Source of the DNA: Moraxellaceae bacterium
GTDB lineage: Bacteria > Pseudomonadota > Gammaproteobacteria > Pseudomonadales > Moraxellaceae
NCBI GenBank assembly: GCA_003543245.1
Contig: DPJB01000002.1
Location: forward strand, 26,922 to 52,752
Reading direction: 5' to 3'
Length of the DNA stretch: 25,831 bases
Positions 1 through 8,682 of the stretch are shown piece by piece; positions within the stretch are counted from its first letter, which is position 1; the number at the start of each line of letters is the position of its first letter. Both the position numbers and the translations under genes were made by a program. Below the pieces are notes generated by a model that ran no database searches, was not told the origin of the DNA, and was given only the letters and a program-made list of their open reading frames with translations.

Positions 1-1064
1 ATTTCGTTGACGCGGTTGCTCTCCAGCCCCGGCACACGCATCAGCTGCAGATAGTCGACCATGATCAGGCCGAGTGCGCCGCCATTTTCACGGGCCACGC
101 GACGTGCACGCGCACGCACTTCCGTCGGGGACAGCCCGCCGGTGTCATCAATAAAAAGTTTCTGCTCATTGAGCATGGCCATGGTCGAGGACAGGCGGGG
201 CCAGTCCTCCTCTTCCAGCTTGCCGGAACGCACACGGGTCTGGTCAATACGGCCCAGCGACGAAAGCGTACGCATCACCAGCGAATCCGCCGGCATTTCC
301 ATCGAAAAAACAAGAACTGGCGCACCGCCCAGCAACACGTTCTCCACCAGATTCATGGCAAACGTGGTCTTACCCATGGAAGGACGCGCCGCCACAATGA
401 CCAGATCGCCCTTCTGTAGCCCTGCCGTCATTTCATCCAGCTTGGTAAAGCCGGATGACAGCCCCGTCAGCGGATCAGAGGAGCTATAAAGCTGTTCGAT
501 GCGGTGAACGGTTTGCGCCAGCAGCGGACGGATTGGCTGTGGCCCCGAGCCCTTCTGCTGCTGTTCGGCAATGGCAAAGATCTTGCGCTCTGCCTCATCA
601 AGGATTTCACCTGACGTAGACCCCTGCGGCTGATACGCCGCATCAGACACCTCATAGGAAACCCTGATGAGCTGACGCAGCACCGAGCGCTCGCGCACGA
701 TCTCGGAGTAGGCGCCAATATTGGCGGCCGAGGCGGTGTTCTTGACGATCTCGCCCAGATAGGCGATGCCGCCAGCCTCCTCCAGCTCACCCAGACGATT
801 GAGCGTCTCCGACACTGTCAGCGCGTCACGCGGCTTGTTTTCCTCGGCCAGAATCGCAATCGCACGAAAAATAAGGCGATGGTCACGCCGGTAGAAATCG
901 CTCTCGGAGACAATCTCTGCCGCCCTGTCCCAGGCTGTTTCTTCCAGCATGAGACCACCAAGCACGGACTGCTCCGCCTCCAGCGAATGGGGGGGCAACT
1001 TGAGACCGGCCACCGATGCATCGGCAGCGTTACCGGGAAGAACCGCTGAAGGAATATCGCTCAT
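1..1064 (-). CDS. dnaB: Replicative DNA helicase DnaB, 3' end missing at window edge
   Basis: Hexameric 5'-3' replicative helicase of the replisome, loaded at the origin and acting with DnaG primase. The reading frame runs from the ATG at 1064 to the window edge, giving about 354 codons of a protein that normally has about 460. The N-terminal domain is recognisable (LPPHSLEAEQSVLGGLML, then YRRDHRLIF). The RecA-like domain follows with the Walker A sequence ARPSMGKTT (around 367-400), FSMEMP, and a Walker B-like LIMVDYLQLM close to the edge. The remaining C-terminal strands lie outside the window. It is downstream of rplI in the same direction, but a strong terminator separates them, so dnaB probably has its own promoter in 1065-1144. 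The SD is weak. Identification is secure from motifs and synteny. Confidence 0.96.
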   Translation of the reverse strand, partial: MSDIPSAVLPGNAADASVAGLKLPPHSLEAEQSVLGGLMLEETAWDRAAEIVSESDFYRRDHRLIFRAIAILAEENKPRDALTVSETLNRLGELEEAGGIAYLGEIVKNTASAANIGAYSEIVRERSVLRQLIRVSYEVSDAAYQPQGSTSGEILDEAERKIFAIAEQQQKGSGPQPIRPLLAQTVHRIEQLYSSSDPLTGLSSGFTKLDEMTAGLQKGDLVIVAARPSMGKTTFAMNLVENVLLGGAPVLVFSMEMPADSLVMRTLSSLGRIDQTRVRSGKLEEEDWPRLSSTMAMLNEQKLFIDDTGGLSPTEVRARARRVARENGGALGLIMVDYLQLMRVPGLESNRVNE

Positions 1065-1144
1065 GGCAGACTCGTCAGTGAAGCGCAAAGATTACCCGAG
1101 GAGAGCAGCAAAGACAGCTGGCATTAGAGGCCAGCCACACAAAA

Positions 1145-1172
1145 ACAAAAGGCGCCTTGCGGCGCCTTTTGT
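1145..1172 (-). terminator. Intrinsic terminator after rplI
   Basis: A perfect 12-bp stem (1145-1156 with 1161-1172) with a 4-base loop is followed by a run of T on the minus strand (A run at 1141-1145 on plus). It lies between rplI and dnaB and would end the ribosomal-protein operon. Confidence 0.88.
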
Positions 1173-1212
1173 GCATCACCCTCTTGCAGACAGGTGATTG
1201 ATTACCGCCGGA

Positions 1213-1659
1213 TCAGGCCGAAACCACGGTGACCTTGACCGGAACAGTGACTTCGGCGTGCAGCTGCACATCGATGTCATAGTCGCCGGTGTTGCGCAGC
1301 GCGCCGTTAGGCAGACGCACTTCGCTCTTGTCGACCGCTTCGCCGAGGCCAGTGATGGCTTCAGCAATGTCACGGGTACCAACGGAACCGAACAGCTTGC
1401 CTTCATCGCCAGCCTTGGCAGCGATAACGACGGCCAGAGCGCTGACGCGCTCGGCACGAGCCTGGGCAGAGGCCAGAGTGGCGTTAGCCTTGGCTTCCAG
1501 TTCGGCGCGGCGAGCTTCAAACTCGGCCACATTCTTTTCAGTAGCAGGTACAGCCTTACCCTGAGGAATCAGGAAATTACGGCCATAACCAGGCTTTACA
1601 GCAACCTTGGCACCAAGTGCACCCAGGTTCTTGATCTTCTCAAGCAGAATGACTTCCAT
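1213..1659 (-). CDS. rplI: 50S ribosomal protein L9
   Basis: Large-subunit protein that binds 23S rRNA at the base of the L1 stalk; it limits frameshifting and supports ribosome quality. The protein begins MEVILLEKIKNLGALGAKVAVKPGYGRNFLIP, which is the family N-terminal signature, followed by a central Ala/Glu-rich helix and the C-terminal domain ending in VVSA. Length is 148 aa, against 149 in E. coli. I start at the ATG at 1659 rather than the in-frame GTG just before it, because GGGAG sits 7 bases upstream and the family begins MEVIL. It is the last gene of rpsF-priB-rpsR-rplI, 15 bases after rpsR, and is followed by the terminator at 1145-1172. Confidence 0.97.
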   Translation of the reverse strand: MEVILLEKIKNLGALGAKVAVKPGYGRNFLIPQGKAVPATEKNVAEFEARRAELEAKANATLASAQARAERVSALAVVIAAKAGDEGKLFGSVGTRDIAEAITGLGEAVDKSEVRLPNGALRNTGDYDIDVQLHAEVTVPVKVTVVSA

Positions 1660-1674
1660 CACTCGTCTCCCGGA

Positions 1675-1902
1675 TTACAGGTGGTTGTCGGTATAAGGCA
1701 GCAGGGCCAGGAAACGGGCCTGCTTGATGGCCAGACCCAGCTGACGCTGGTAACGGGCCTTCGTGCCAGTAATACGGCTGGGGACAATCTTTCCTGTCTC
1801 AGTAACATACTGCTTCAGGGTTTCAGTGTCCTTGTAATCGATGTACTTGGTAGCTTCCGCTGTGAAGCGGCAGAACTTGCGACGACGGTAGAAACGTGCC
1901 AT
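1675..1902 (-). CDS. rpsR: 30S ribosomal protein S18
   Basis: Small-subunit protein that packs beside S6 on the platform of the 30S subunit. The sequence MARFYRRRKFCRFT...IDYKDTETLKQYVTETGKIVPSRITGTKARYQRQL is a textbook S18, at the usual 75 aa. The frame stays open 10 codons upstream, but the family start is the ATG at 1902, preceded by an AGGAG at about 10 bases. It follows priB with a 13-base gap and precedes rplI by 15 bases, so all are one transcript. No cysteine or length anomaly is seen. Confidence 0.97.
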   Translation of the reverse strand: MARFYRRRKFCRFTAEATKYIDYKDTETLKQYVTETGKIVPSRITGTKARYQRQLGLAIKQARFLALLPYTDNHL

Positions 1903-1915
1903 GACGTTTGCTCTC

Positions 1916-2221
1916 CTATTCGAATCTCTCAATCGCTTGCGCGTGAATCAGTAACTGCTGCGTATCGCGGTGACTGGCCTGCGCCAGCATCCCGCTCACC
2001 GTGATCCGGTTTCCCGGTACCAGACCGGTCACCTCTTGCGCCAGCTTGCTCCCCGAGACCTTGACGGTGACCAGGGCACGCACTTCGCGCAATTGCCCGT
2101 CCAGGTTCTGGACAGAGCGGTGTTCCAGTATCAGTTCACGATGCTCTACACCGGCCGGGCTGGTCCGGGGAGCTTTTAGCTCCTTGACGAGACCTGTGAT
2201 CCGTACGGCATTGAATTCCAC
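1916..2221 (-). CDS. priB: Primosomal replication protein N (PriB)
   Basis: Single-stranded-DNA-binding OB-fold protein that links PriA to DnaT/DnaB when stalled forks are restarted. It has 101 aa. The segments ELILEHRSVQ and PGNRITVSGML match the PriB/SSB-like OB fold, and the position between rpsF and rpsR is the gammaproteobacterial location of priB. The start is a GTG at 2221; no ATG is available between this codon and the in-frame rpsF stop 15 bases upstream. No strong SD is visible, so translation may be coupled to termination of rpsF. A short inverted repeat, AGTAAG/CTTACT, spans the junction. Confidence 0.9.
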   Translation of the reverse strand: MEFNAVRITGLVKELKAPRTSPAGVEHRELILEHRSVQNLDGQLREVRALVTVKVSGSKLAQEVTGLVPGNRITVSGMLAQASHRDTQQLLIHAQAIERFE

Positions 2222-2236
2222 GCAGTAAGTAACCGC

Positions 2237-2632
2237 TTACTCGCCAGCTTCCTCGGAGGCAGCCTCTTCGGTGCCTTCGTCAGAACGGGCGGCTTTGCGG
2301 CTGCGCTTCTCTTCCGCGCCCTTGGCCATGATCGATTCCTCGGTGATGGCTTCGTTGCGACGGATGATGAGATTGCGGATAACCGCGTCGTTATAGCGGA
2401 AAGCTTCTTCCAGCTCATCCAGGGTGGCCTGGCCGCACTCGATGTTCATGAGCACGTAATGGGCCTTGTGGATCTTGTTGATCGGGTAGGCCAGCTGACG
2501 GCGGCCCCAGTCTTCAAGGCGGTGGATCTTGCCACCGGCTTCCTTGATGGCTCCGGTGTAACGCTCGACCATGGCGGGCACTTGCTCGCTCTGGTCGGGG
2601 TGTACCAGGAACACGACTTCGTAATGACGCAT
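2237..2632 (-). CDS. rpsF: 30S ribosomal protein S6
   Basis: Small-subunit platform protein and partner of S18. MRHYEVVFLVHPDQSEQVPAMVERYTG at the N terminus, DWGRRQLAYPINK and HYVLMNIEC in the middle are diagnostic. The acidic, low-complexity tail (DEGTEEAASEEAGE) is the region that is polyglutamylated by RimK in E. coli; it ends Glu-rich here but without a Glu-Glu terminus. The ATG at 2632 is chosen over an in-frame upstream start because AAGGAG lies 7 bases before it. It is the first gene of the rpsF-priB-rpsR-rplI operon, at 131 aa (normal size). Confidence 0.97.
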   Translation of the reverse strand: MRHYEVVFLVHPDQSEQVPAMVERYTGAIKEAGGKIHRLEDWGRRQLAYPINKIHKAHYVLMNIECGQATLDELEEAFRYNDAVIRNLIIRRNEAITEESIMAKGAEEKRSRKAARSDEGTEEAASEEAGE

Positions 2633-2741
2633 TGTTTTGCTCCTTACGGGTTGCACAGCCCCCGCTGTCTGGCAGCAGGAGCAAGGAGATCACCCCCGGA
2701 AACCGGCGGCGCCCAATTGCAGGAAGGCAAAGGGGGCGCGA

Positions 2742-2770
2742 AGTTTACGCGAAACCGCCCCCCACAACAA
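2742..2770 (-). promoter_or_regulatory. Candidate promoter of rpsF operon
   Basis: Read on the minus strand, TTGTTG (2765-2770) and TAAACT (2742-2747) are separated by 17 bases. They are followed by a GC-rich discriminator (TCGCGCCCCC), as expected of growth-rate-controlled ribosomal promoters. The boxes themselves match consensus only partly. Confidence 0.5.
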
Positions 2771-2814
2771 GGGAATCCACCCGTCTGACCGCCGGGCAGC
2801 GGCCGTATGAATGA

Positions 2815-2843
2815 TTGAAGCCACCCTCCCCCTCGGCTAAGAT
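2815..2843 (+). promoter_or_regulatory. Candidate promoter of the secreted-protein genes
   Basis: TTGAAG (2815-2820), a 17-base spacer and TAAGAT (2838-2843) lie 52 bases before the ATG at 2896. Each box matches 4 of 6 consensus positions. Confidence 0.45.
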
Positions 2844-2895
2844 GCATATGGACCTGTATCAAAATTACAACAACAGGCAGGAAACCGGGTGCACC

Positions 2896-3528
2896 ATGAA
2901 ACCGCTTTCATCCTTTATAAAGCTGGCGATAGTTGCTCTGGCCATAGGGTCGGCGCCGCTGCATGCCATATCGGATGAAGAAGGGCGCCCACGGCTTGAC
3001 CAGTTCTCTTCTTATGATGCCTTCATGAAGGCAATGGTGGCGTGGGAGTCCCGCCCGGCCAGGCCTCATGCGATCAAGGCACAGACAGCAGCAGCAACAC
3101 CCCGGCTTCCGTCCACCCGGCCAATCCCGGTGCCCGAAGGTATAGACCCCACCAGCGAATCCGCCCCGCCTCCCCTGGCCATCACCGGGCCGGAGGATCT
3201 GGACACGGCGGTAGAACTGGCCAAGGACATTTCGCACCCGGACTACACCGCGCCGGTTCGCTACAACCGCTCGACCCACATCAGCTTTCCCCTGCCGTCT
3301 ATTGACGGCAGCGACATGAGCCAGGCCAGCATCCCGAATGGCCTTCAGGTAAAGAAGCCTGTGCTGGTGGATGACAAGTCGCAGGATGCAATTGACCAGC
3401 AGATGACGCTGGAAACACTGACCAAAATGAATGAGTCGTCAAAGGGTGTGGCACCGGAAACCTTTGCCGGCATGAGTATCGGCCCGCGTAACGGCCCAAG
3501 TCACATTGTAATAGACACAACCAATTAG
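2896..3528 (+). CDS. Exported protein of unknown function, short relative of the next gene
   Basis: I do not recognise a named family. The 210-aa product starts with a clear Sec signal peptide (MKPLSSFIKLAIVALAIG then SAPLHA, probable cleavage after residue 24), so it is periplasmic or surface-exposed. I use the ATG at 2896; an upstream in-frame ATG at 2815 would bury the signal peptide. Two segments align by eye with the downstream protein: RPRLDQFSSYDAFMKAMV matches RPQLKDYSSYTDFLRAVV, and DLDTAVELAKD...FPLPSIDGSDMSQASI matches SLEQAIDLARD...FPMQPIDSGDLAQVSL. It lacks the long beta-rich C-terminal part of that neighbour. The middle is Pro/Ala/Thr-rich and probably disordered. It is 95 bases before the next gene and probably cotranscribed. 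Confidence 0.85.
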   Translation: MKPLSSFIKLAIVALAIGSAPLHAISDEEGRPRLDQFSSYDAFMKAMVAWESRPARPHAIKAQTAAATPRLPSTRPIPVPEGIDPTSESAPPPLAITGPEDLDTAVELAKDISHPDYTAPVRYNRSTHISFPLPSIDGSDMSQASIPNGLQVKKPVLVDDKSQDAIDQQMTLETLTKMNESSKGVAPETFAGMSIGPRNGPSHIVIDTTN

Positions 3529-3623
3529 GCCGGCAACGGCACCATGCAAAAGACCACACCTGATGGTCTGAAAAAACAATAAGGATGCCGCCGGCTTAAC
3601 GAGCGGACCGAAGAGGGGGTTAC

Positions 3624-5234
3624 ATGAAGTTCACCAACGGCACGCCATCTGTTGCCTTGCTCGCCCTGCTGGTCAGCAGCAGTGCACTGGCAACCGCCGA
3701 GCGCCCCCAGCTCAAGGATTACAGCTCCTACACCGATTTCCTGCGCGCCGTCGTCGACTACACCAAGAACGATGGCAAAATGCCGGCCAGCGAGAAGCAA
3801 TGCCATGATGATGATGGCGGTGCTGGTGAATCATCTGACAAGAAAAAGAACGCCTGTAACCAGAAAGAAGCTACCGGCGAAGCCAGGCTGCCTGATACTG
3901 GCGGCGCACCAACTGGCTCCGACACTGACCCAATGATTGATGGCTCCGCTTCTGCAGAAGGAAGTAATGAGCTTGACGACCTGAGTGGCGCCGAGGGCGC
4001 TGATCAGGCCGGGCTTGCTGAAATGGACAGTGCCGACATGGGCAACCCGGACAGCGCAGGGGTTGCTGCCAGTGCAGGTGGTTCAGGAAGCAGCAGCGAC
4101 CAGGCCCGTAACGCGACTGGCGACAGCCTTGAGCAAGCCATTGATCTGGCACGTGACGGCCTCAATCCGGTTTATGTTGATCCGTCCAACACGCGCACCA
4201 CCTTCAGCAGCTTCCCGATGCAGCCCATCGACTCCGGTGATCTTGCCCAGGTCAGCCTGATTGATGCCCTCAGCGGCCTGACCATGAGCACGCGCGACCC
4301 ACGGATTCGTCTCAACATCAACCCGTCCAACCTTACCAATCCCGCAGCAGTCACCGACTCGCGCCAGGACGCAGAAGACTACGAACTTGCGCTTGAGCCG
4401 TTTGCCGTGCAGCAGGAACTGCTCGCCACCTACCTCAACTTCGGCAGCAACAACTTTGTCTGGACGACCGACGGCAATTACTACTCTGTTGTCTATGCCA
4501 GCCCTGCCTACATTGGCGAAGACGGCGTAAGACTCGAGTTCTCCAGCCAGTCATCCGTGCGCGTTGCCATTGTCGACAGTGACGGCTTTACCGGCTCCCG
4601 CTCGGCTGGCGCAGTGGTGATTGACCCGCTCAACATCAAGACCAACACGATTGTCGCCAGCCTGTTTGCCGTCGAAGACAATGGTGATCCCGGCCTGCTG
4701 GCCAAGGTGGACATCACGGACGGTATCGAAATTGACCTTGGCAACACCAAGGTAGGCGTTGCCACCGCAACACGCAACAGCGATGGCGGCTGGAATATCG
4801 GGCGGGTCAAAAATTTCCTGTACTTCGGCACTGACTCAAAACTGTCCATCATGATGGACTCACCGATGGAAGTGCTGCTAACCAACCCCACCAATGGCAC
4901 CAATACGCCGCTGATGCGCCTCAATGCCTCTATCGACCACATCAGCCTGAGCCAGATTGCCCTGCTCGACAGCACTGACGGCAACGGCATCCACATTGGC
5001 CGCGTGACCATGAGCAACATCCAGATGATCAATACCGCCGTCTACTTTGAAAATGACACCATTCGTGTGGACATGGGCAAGGGTGCCGACAACTTGCGCA
5101 TGGCCATCGAAAACATTGTGCTGGGTGGCAGCCTGCAGGATCGTGCCTATGGCAACCTGCCCCCCTCGATTGGTGATATAGAGGTATCGCTTAGCACCAA
5201 GGACAACATGCAGATCACCCTGCGCTCGCACTGA
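3624..5234 (+). CDS. Large exported protein of unknown function, probably surface or filament-associated
   Basis: The 536-aa protein has a signal peptide (MKFTNGTPSVALLALLVSSS, cleavage near ALATA at 23-25). Next come the SSYTDFLRAVVDY motif shared with the upstream gene, an acidic Gly/Ser/Asp low-complexity linker (about residues 55-165), and a long domain rich in short beta strands (about 180-536) with repeated Asn/Asp-rich strand patterns such as IEIDLGNTKVGVATATRNSDGG and HIGRVTMSNIQMINTAVYFEND. This style recalls the DUF6160/Fil-like surface proteins of marine gammaproteobacteria, but that is a resemblance from memory and not established here. The SD AGGGGG precedes the ATG by 4 bases. 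A bidirectional terminator follows the stop. There is no C-terminal membrane anchor. Confidence 0.85.
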   Translation: MKFTNGTPSVALLALLVSSSALATAERPQLKDYSSYTDFLRAVVDYTKNDGKMPASEKQCHDDDGGAGESSDKKKNACNQKEATGEARLPDTGGAPTGSDTDPMIDGSASAEGSNELDDLSGAEGADQAGLAEMDSADMGNPDSAGVAASAGGSGSSSDQARNATGDSLEQAIDLARDGLNPVYVDPSNTRTTFSSFPMQPIDSGDLAQVSLIDALSGLTMSTRDPRIRLNINPSNLTNPAAVTDSRQDAEDYELALEPFAVQQELLATYLNFGSNNFVWTTDGNYYSVVYASPAYIGEDGVRLEFSSQSSVRVAIVDSDGFTGSRSAGAVVIDPLNIKTNTIVASLFAVEDNGDPGLLAKVDITDGIEIDLGNTKVGVATATRNSDGGWNIGRVKNFLYFGTDSKLSIMMDSPMEVLLTNPTNGTNTPLMRLNASIDHISLSQIALLDSTDGNGIHIGRVTMSNIQMINTAVYFENDTIRVDMGKGADNLRMAIENIVLGGSLQDRAYGNLPPSIGDIEVSLSTKDNMQITLRSH

Positions 5235-5252
5235 CTTGCAACAAGCGCCAGT

Positions 5253-5287
5253 AAAAAGGCCGCTCCGGTTTCCCGAGCGGCCTTTTT
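5253..5287. terminator. Bidirectional intrinsic terminator
   Basis: A 13-bp perfect stem (5253-5265 with 5275-5287) begins with five A and ends with five T. It can stop both the plus-strand secreted-protein gene and the minus-strand rnr-rlmB transcript, which converge here. Confidence 0.9.
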
Positions 5288-5328
5288 GTTTTCAGCAGAT
5301 GTCCTTTTACAACGCCCTCTGAACACCC

Positions 5329-6081
5329 TTACTTGAGACGTGTACGCTGCCGCATGGCCTCAAACAGTGTCACACCCGTTGCCACAGAGACATTGAGGCT
5401 TTCCACTGTCCCGGCCATCGGGATATAGATAAGGCCATCACACAGCTCACGCGTCAGGCGGCGCATGCCGGAGCCCTCTGCTCCCATGATCACACCCAGC
5501 GGGCCGGTAAGTGACGTGGCATAGAGCGATTTCGCATCCTGCTCCAGTGCCGTGCCCATCAGCCAGATCCCGCGCTCCTTGAGCATCTCCATGGTACGGG
5601 CCAGATTCGTCACCTGAAAAAACGGCAGGCTGTCTGCCGCACCACACGCCACCTTTCGTACAGTAGGCGTAATGGACGCCGACTTGTCACGCGGCGTGAT
5701 CACCGCATGCACTCCCGCCGCATCGGCACTGCGCATGCACGCACCGAGATTGTGGGGATCGGTCACATTGTCCAGCAGCAACAGGAAGGGTGGATCGGTC
5801 AGACCGTCCAGAAACGTGACCAGGTCATTCTCGTCACCCGGTGCCTGTTCGCGCACGCGCGCAACCACACCCTGATGATGTGAGTCACCAGCAAGATCAT
5901 CAAGCTGGTTACGTTCACGCCACTGCAGGGTCAGGCCCAGCGGACGCAACGACTGCACCAGCTTGTTCAGGCGGTCGTCATCACGGCTCTTGAGCAGAAA
6001 CACTTCCAGCACCCCTTCAGGATGCCGGTCCAGATAGGCCTGCACCGAGTGCAGGCCGTAGATCACGATATTTTTTGCCAT
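5329..6081 (-). CDS. rlmB: 23S rRNA (guanosine-2'-O-)-methyltransferase RlmB
   Basis: SPOUT-class enzyme that methylates the 2'-OH of G2251 in the peptidyl-transferase P loop of 23S rRNA, using SAM. The N-terminal substrate-binding domain begins MAKNIVIYGLHSVQAYL. The trefoil-knot domain has all three SpoU motifs: LDNVTDPHNLGACMRSADAAG, IMGAEGSGMRRL, and IPMAGTVESLNVSVATGV. Length is 250 aa, against 243 in E. coli. The ATG at 6081 directly abuts the rnr stop codon (TAA-ATG), so translation is likely coupled; rnr-rlmB is the usual gammaproteobacterial arrangement. Transcription probably ends at the shared terminator at 5253-5287. Confidence 0.96.
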   Translation of the reverse strand: MAKNIVIYGLHSVQAYLDRHPEGVLEVFLLKSRDDDRLNKLVQSLRPLGLTLQWRERNQLDDLAGDSHHQGVVARVREQAPGDENDLVTFLDGLTDPPFLLLLDNVTDPHNLGACMRSADAAGVHAVITPRDKSASITPTVRKVACGAADSLPFFQVTNLARTMEMLKERGIWLMGTALEQDAKSLYATSLTGPLGVIMGAEGSGMRRLTRELCDGLIYIPMAGTVESLNVSVATGVTLFEAMRQRTRLK

Positions 6082-8613
6082 TTACTTCTTCTTGCGTCCT
6101 GCCGGTTTGCTCTTGCCACCACCTGCTGCGGGTTTCGGAGCCCCGCCTGCAGACGATTTACCTGACGACCCACCCGCAGGCTTGCCGGACTTGCCGCCAG
6201 AAGAGCGTCCACCGGAAGGCTTGGGGCCACTCTTGCCGGGAATGTCGCCACTGCGCAAACGGTCACGCTCGGAGCGGTTGTCATCGCCACGACCACGACC
6301 CTGTCCCTGTCCCTTTTTACCGCGCGGTGCGTTATCCATTTCTTCGGATGCCATGCGCGGACCACGACGCAACTTGCTACCGCCACCGACAAGCTCGAAG
6401 TCCATCTTGCGCTCATCAAGATTGACGGCGGCCACCTTGATGCGCACGGTATCGCCAAGCGCAAACTGGGTGCCGGAACGACTGCCGACCAGCTTCTGCA
6501 TGGTGGCATCAAAATCGTAATAGTCCCCAGCCAGGCGACTGATGTGGACCAGCCCTTCCACGTAAATATCCTTCAGCTCGACAAAGAAGCCGAACGACGT
6601 TACGGAAGAAATCACGCCATCAAACTCGCCACCGACATGATCCTGCATGTACTCGCACTTAAGCCAGGACACCACATCACGCGTCGCTTCATCGGCACGA
6701 CGCTCGGTCATCGAGCAATGTGCGCCGAAGGCCAGCATCTGGGCCATGTCAGGCATGCCGGTGCCCTCGGCCTTCTTGCCACGCATGCGGCGCATCTTGT
6801 CGCCCATGGCCCCCATCAGCGAATGCTCGGTCTGCACGCGCGCACGAATCACGCGGTGCAGCAGCAGATCGGGATAGCGACGAATTGGCGAGGTAAAATG
6901 CGCATACGCATCGTATGACAAACCAAAGTGCCCGATGTTCTCCGGCGAATAAACCGCCTGCGAGAGCGAACGCAGCAACATGGTTTCGATGATGTGCTTG
7001 TCAGGACGCTCCTGGATCTTGTCGATCACGGCCTTGAAGTCTGCCGGCTGTGGCTTGGGGCCTGCCGTGAACGGAAGACCCAGCGCACCCAGATACCCAC
7101 GCAGCTTCATCAGCTTTTCGTTGCGCGGGCCTTCATGGTTACGGTACAGCGCAGGCAAGTGCTGGGTGGCAACAAAGTCTGCTGCACACACATTGGCAGC
7201 CAGCATGCACTCTTCAATCAGCATGTGCGCCTTGTTGCGCGTGACCGGCACAATCTTCTCGATCTTGCGGTCAGCACCAAACTCGATGCGGGTTTCGTTG
7301 CTGTCAAAATCCAGTGCACCACGCTTTTCACGGGTGGCGCGCAGCACATGAAAGAGATCCTGCAGTCGCTGCACAGGTTCGACAACATGTGCGTAATCCT
7401 TTGCCACCTGGCGACCCAGCTCACTCTCCGGCTGCTCCAGCAGGGCGCTGACCTTGGTATAGGTCAGACGTGCCTGGGAGTGCATCACACCTTCATAAAA
7501 CTTGTAGGCAGTGACACGGCCGGCCAGCGAAATATTCATGTCGCACACCATGCACAGGCGGTCGACATGCGGATTCAGCGAGCACAGGCCGTTGGACAAC
7601 ACTTCCGGCAGCATGGGAACAACCTGCTGCGGAAAATACACGGAGTTGCCACGACTCAGCGCTTCGGTATCCAGCGCCGTGCCGGCACGAACATAGTGCG
7701 ACACATCGGCAATTGCCACGATGAGACGGAAACCGCCACGACGCTTTTCGCAATACACGGCATCGTCAAAGTCGCGGGCATCTTCACCATCAATGGTCAC
7801 CAGCGGCAAGTCACGCAGATCAACACGACCCTGCTTGTCCTCTTCCTTCACTTCGGGATCAAGACGGGCTGCCTCGCGCTCTACTTCAGCCGGCCATACA
7901 TGCGGAATTTCGTAGGTACGAATGGCAATGTCGATTTCCATGCCCGGGGCCAGATAGTCCCCCAGCACTTCAACAATGCGGCCTGACGGCAAGGAACGGT
8001 GCGTGGGGTACTCCAGCACCTCGATGCTGACAAACTGACCGACGACAGCCGTGTGATCATCATTCGTGACCAGGATTTCCTGCGTGATGCGGGCATTGTC
8101 CGGCACCACAAAAGCATTGCCCGCCTCTTCGTAATAACGGCCGACCAGTTTTTTGGTGCGCTTTTCGACGATGCGGACAATCTGGCCTTCGCGACGGCCC
8201 TTGTGGTCGTAACCGGACTCGCGCGCCAGCACGATGTCGCCATGAAAGACGCGACGCATCTCGCGGGAGGTCAGCAGCAGGTCGGCAGACTTGTCATCCG
8301 GGATGAGAAAGCCGAAACCGTCCGGGTGGCCGACAACACGGCCACGGACCAGATGGGTTTCATCCATGGGGGAATACGCCCCCCGGCGGTCGGCCTGCGC
8401 CTGACCATCACGGACCATGGCGCCCAGACGGCGGCGCAGGGCCTCGGCCTGGTCCTCTTCAAACAAACCAAAGTGAGCCGCCAGCTGATCAGCGGTAAGG
8501 GCCTTCTGGCCCTTGGCCAGAAGCTCAAGAATCAGCTCCCGGCTGGGAATGGGGTTTTCGTAGCGCTCGGCCTCGCGGCCAGCGTGCGGGTCCTGCCAGG
8601 TAGGCTTGGACAT
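6082..8613 (-). CDS. rnr: Ribonuclease R
   Basis: Processive 3'-5' exoribonuclease that degrades structured RNA and takes part in rRNA quality control and trans-translation. The 843-aa protein has an N-terminal winged helix (SRELILELLAKGQKALTADQLAAHF), cold-shock domains, and the RNB catalytic domain with D275-G-E-D-A-R-D281-F-D283-D284, the metal-binding aspartates. It then has an S1 domain (GVISSVTSFGFFVELKDIYVEGLVHIS) and a Lys/Gly/Ser-rich basic tail of about 90 residues, which in E. coli RNase R helps with unwinding. I start at the ATG at 8613, with AGGA about 7 bases upstream; the frame stays open 18 codons further but lacks family similarity there. It is divergent from tRNA-Leu. Confidence 0.96.
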   Translation of the reverse strand: MSKPTWQDPHAGREAERYENPIPSRELILELLAKGQKALTADQLAAHFGLFEEDQAEALRRRLGAMVRDGQAQADRRGAYSPMDETHLVRGRVVGHPDGFGFLIPDDKSADLLLTSREMRRVFHGDIVLARESGYDHKGRREGQIVRIVEKRTKKLVGRYYEEAGNAFVVPDNARITQEILVTNDDHTAVVGQFVSIEVLEYPTHRSLPSGRIVEVLGDYLAPGMEIDIAIRTYEIPHVWPAEVEREAARLDPEVKEEDKQGRVDLRDLPLVTIDGEDARDFDDAVYCEKRRGGFRLIVAIADVSHYVRAGTALDTEALSRGNSVYFPQQVVPMLPEVLSNGLCSLNPHVDRLCMVCDMNISLAGRVTAYKFYEGVMHSQARLTYTKVSALLEQPESELGRQVAKDYAHVVEPVQRLQDLFHVLRATREKRGALDFDSNETRIEFGADRKIEKIVPVTRNKAHMLIEECMLAANVCAADFVATQHLPALYRNHEGPRNEKLMKLRGYLGALGLPFTAGPKPQPADFKAVIDKIQERPDKHIIETMLLRSLSQAVYSPENIGHFGLSYDAYAHFTSPIRRYPDLLLHRVIRARVQTEHSLMGAMGDKMRRMRGKKAEGTGMPDMAQMLAFGAHCSMTERRADEATRDVVSWLKCEYMQDHVGGEFDGVISSVTSFGFFVELKDIYVEGLVHISRLAGDYYDFDATMQKLVGSRSGTQFALGDTVRIKVAAVNLDERKMDFELVGGGSKLRRGPRMASEEMDNAPRGKKGQGQGRGRGDDNRSERDRLRSGDIPGKSGPKPSGGRSSGGKSGKPAGGSSGKSSAGGAPKPAAGGGKSKPAGRKKK

Positions 8614-8682
8614 GTGTACTTCCTGTGTGGGTGGCCTCTGGCCACGAAATGAACAATCAGACCCCATTGTAGCGCGAAGGCG

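Noticed and set aside
1198..2004. 268-codon plus-strand ORF across rplI and rpsR
   Set aside because: It is antisense to two ribosomal-protein genes with unmistakable products.
2222..2236. Hairpin AGTAAG-CGGTTA-CTTACT at the rpsF-priB junction as a regulatory element
   Set aside because: Only 6 bp of mostly A-T pairs; it may be chance, though it overlaps the rpsF stop and lies just upstream of the priB GTG.
2815..2895. N-terminal extension of the first secreted protein from the ATG at 2815
   Set aside because: It would place 27 residues before a clear signal peptide and overlaps the likely promoter.
6928..7986. 352-codon plus-strand ORF
   Set aside because: It lies wholly antisense to the rnr catalytic domain, has no SD and no protein-like domain; rnr is certain.
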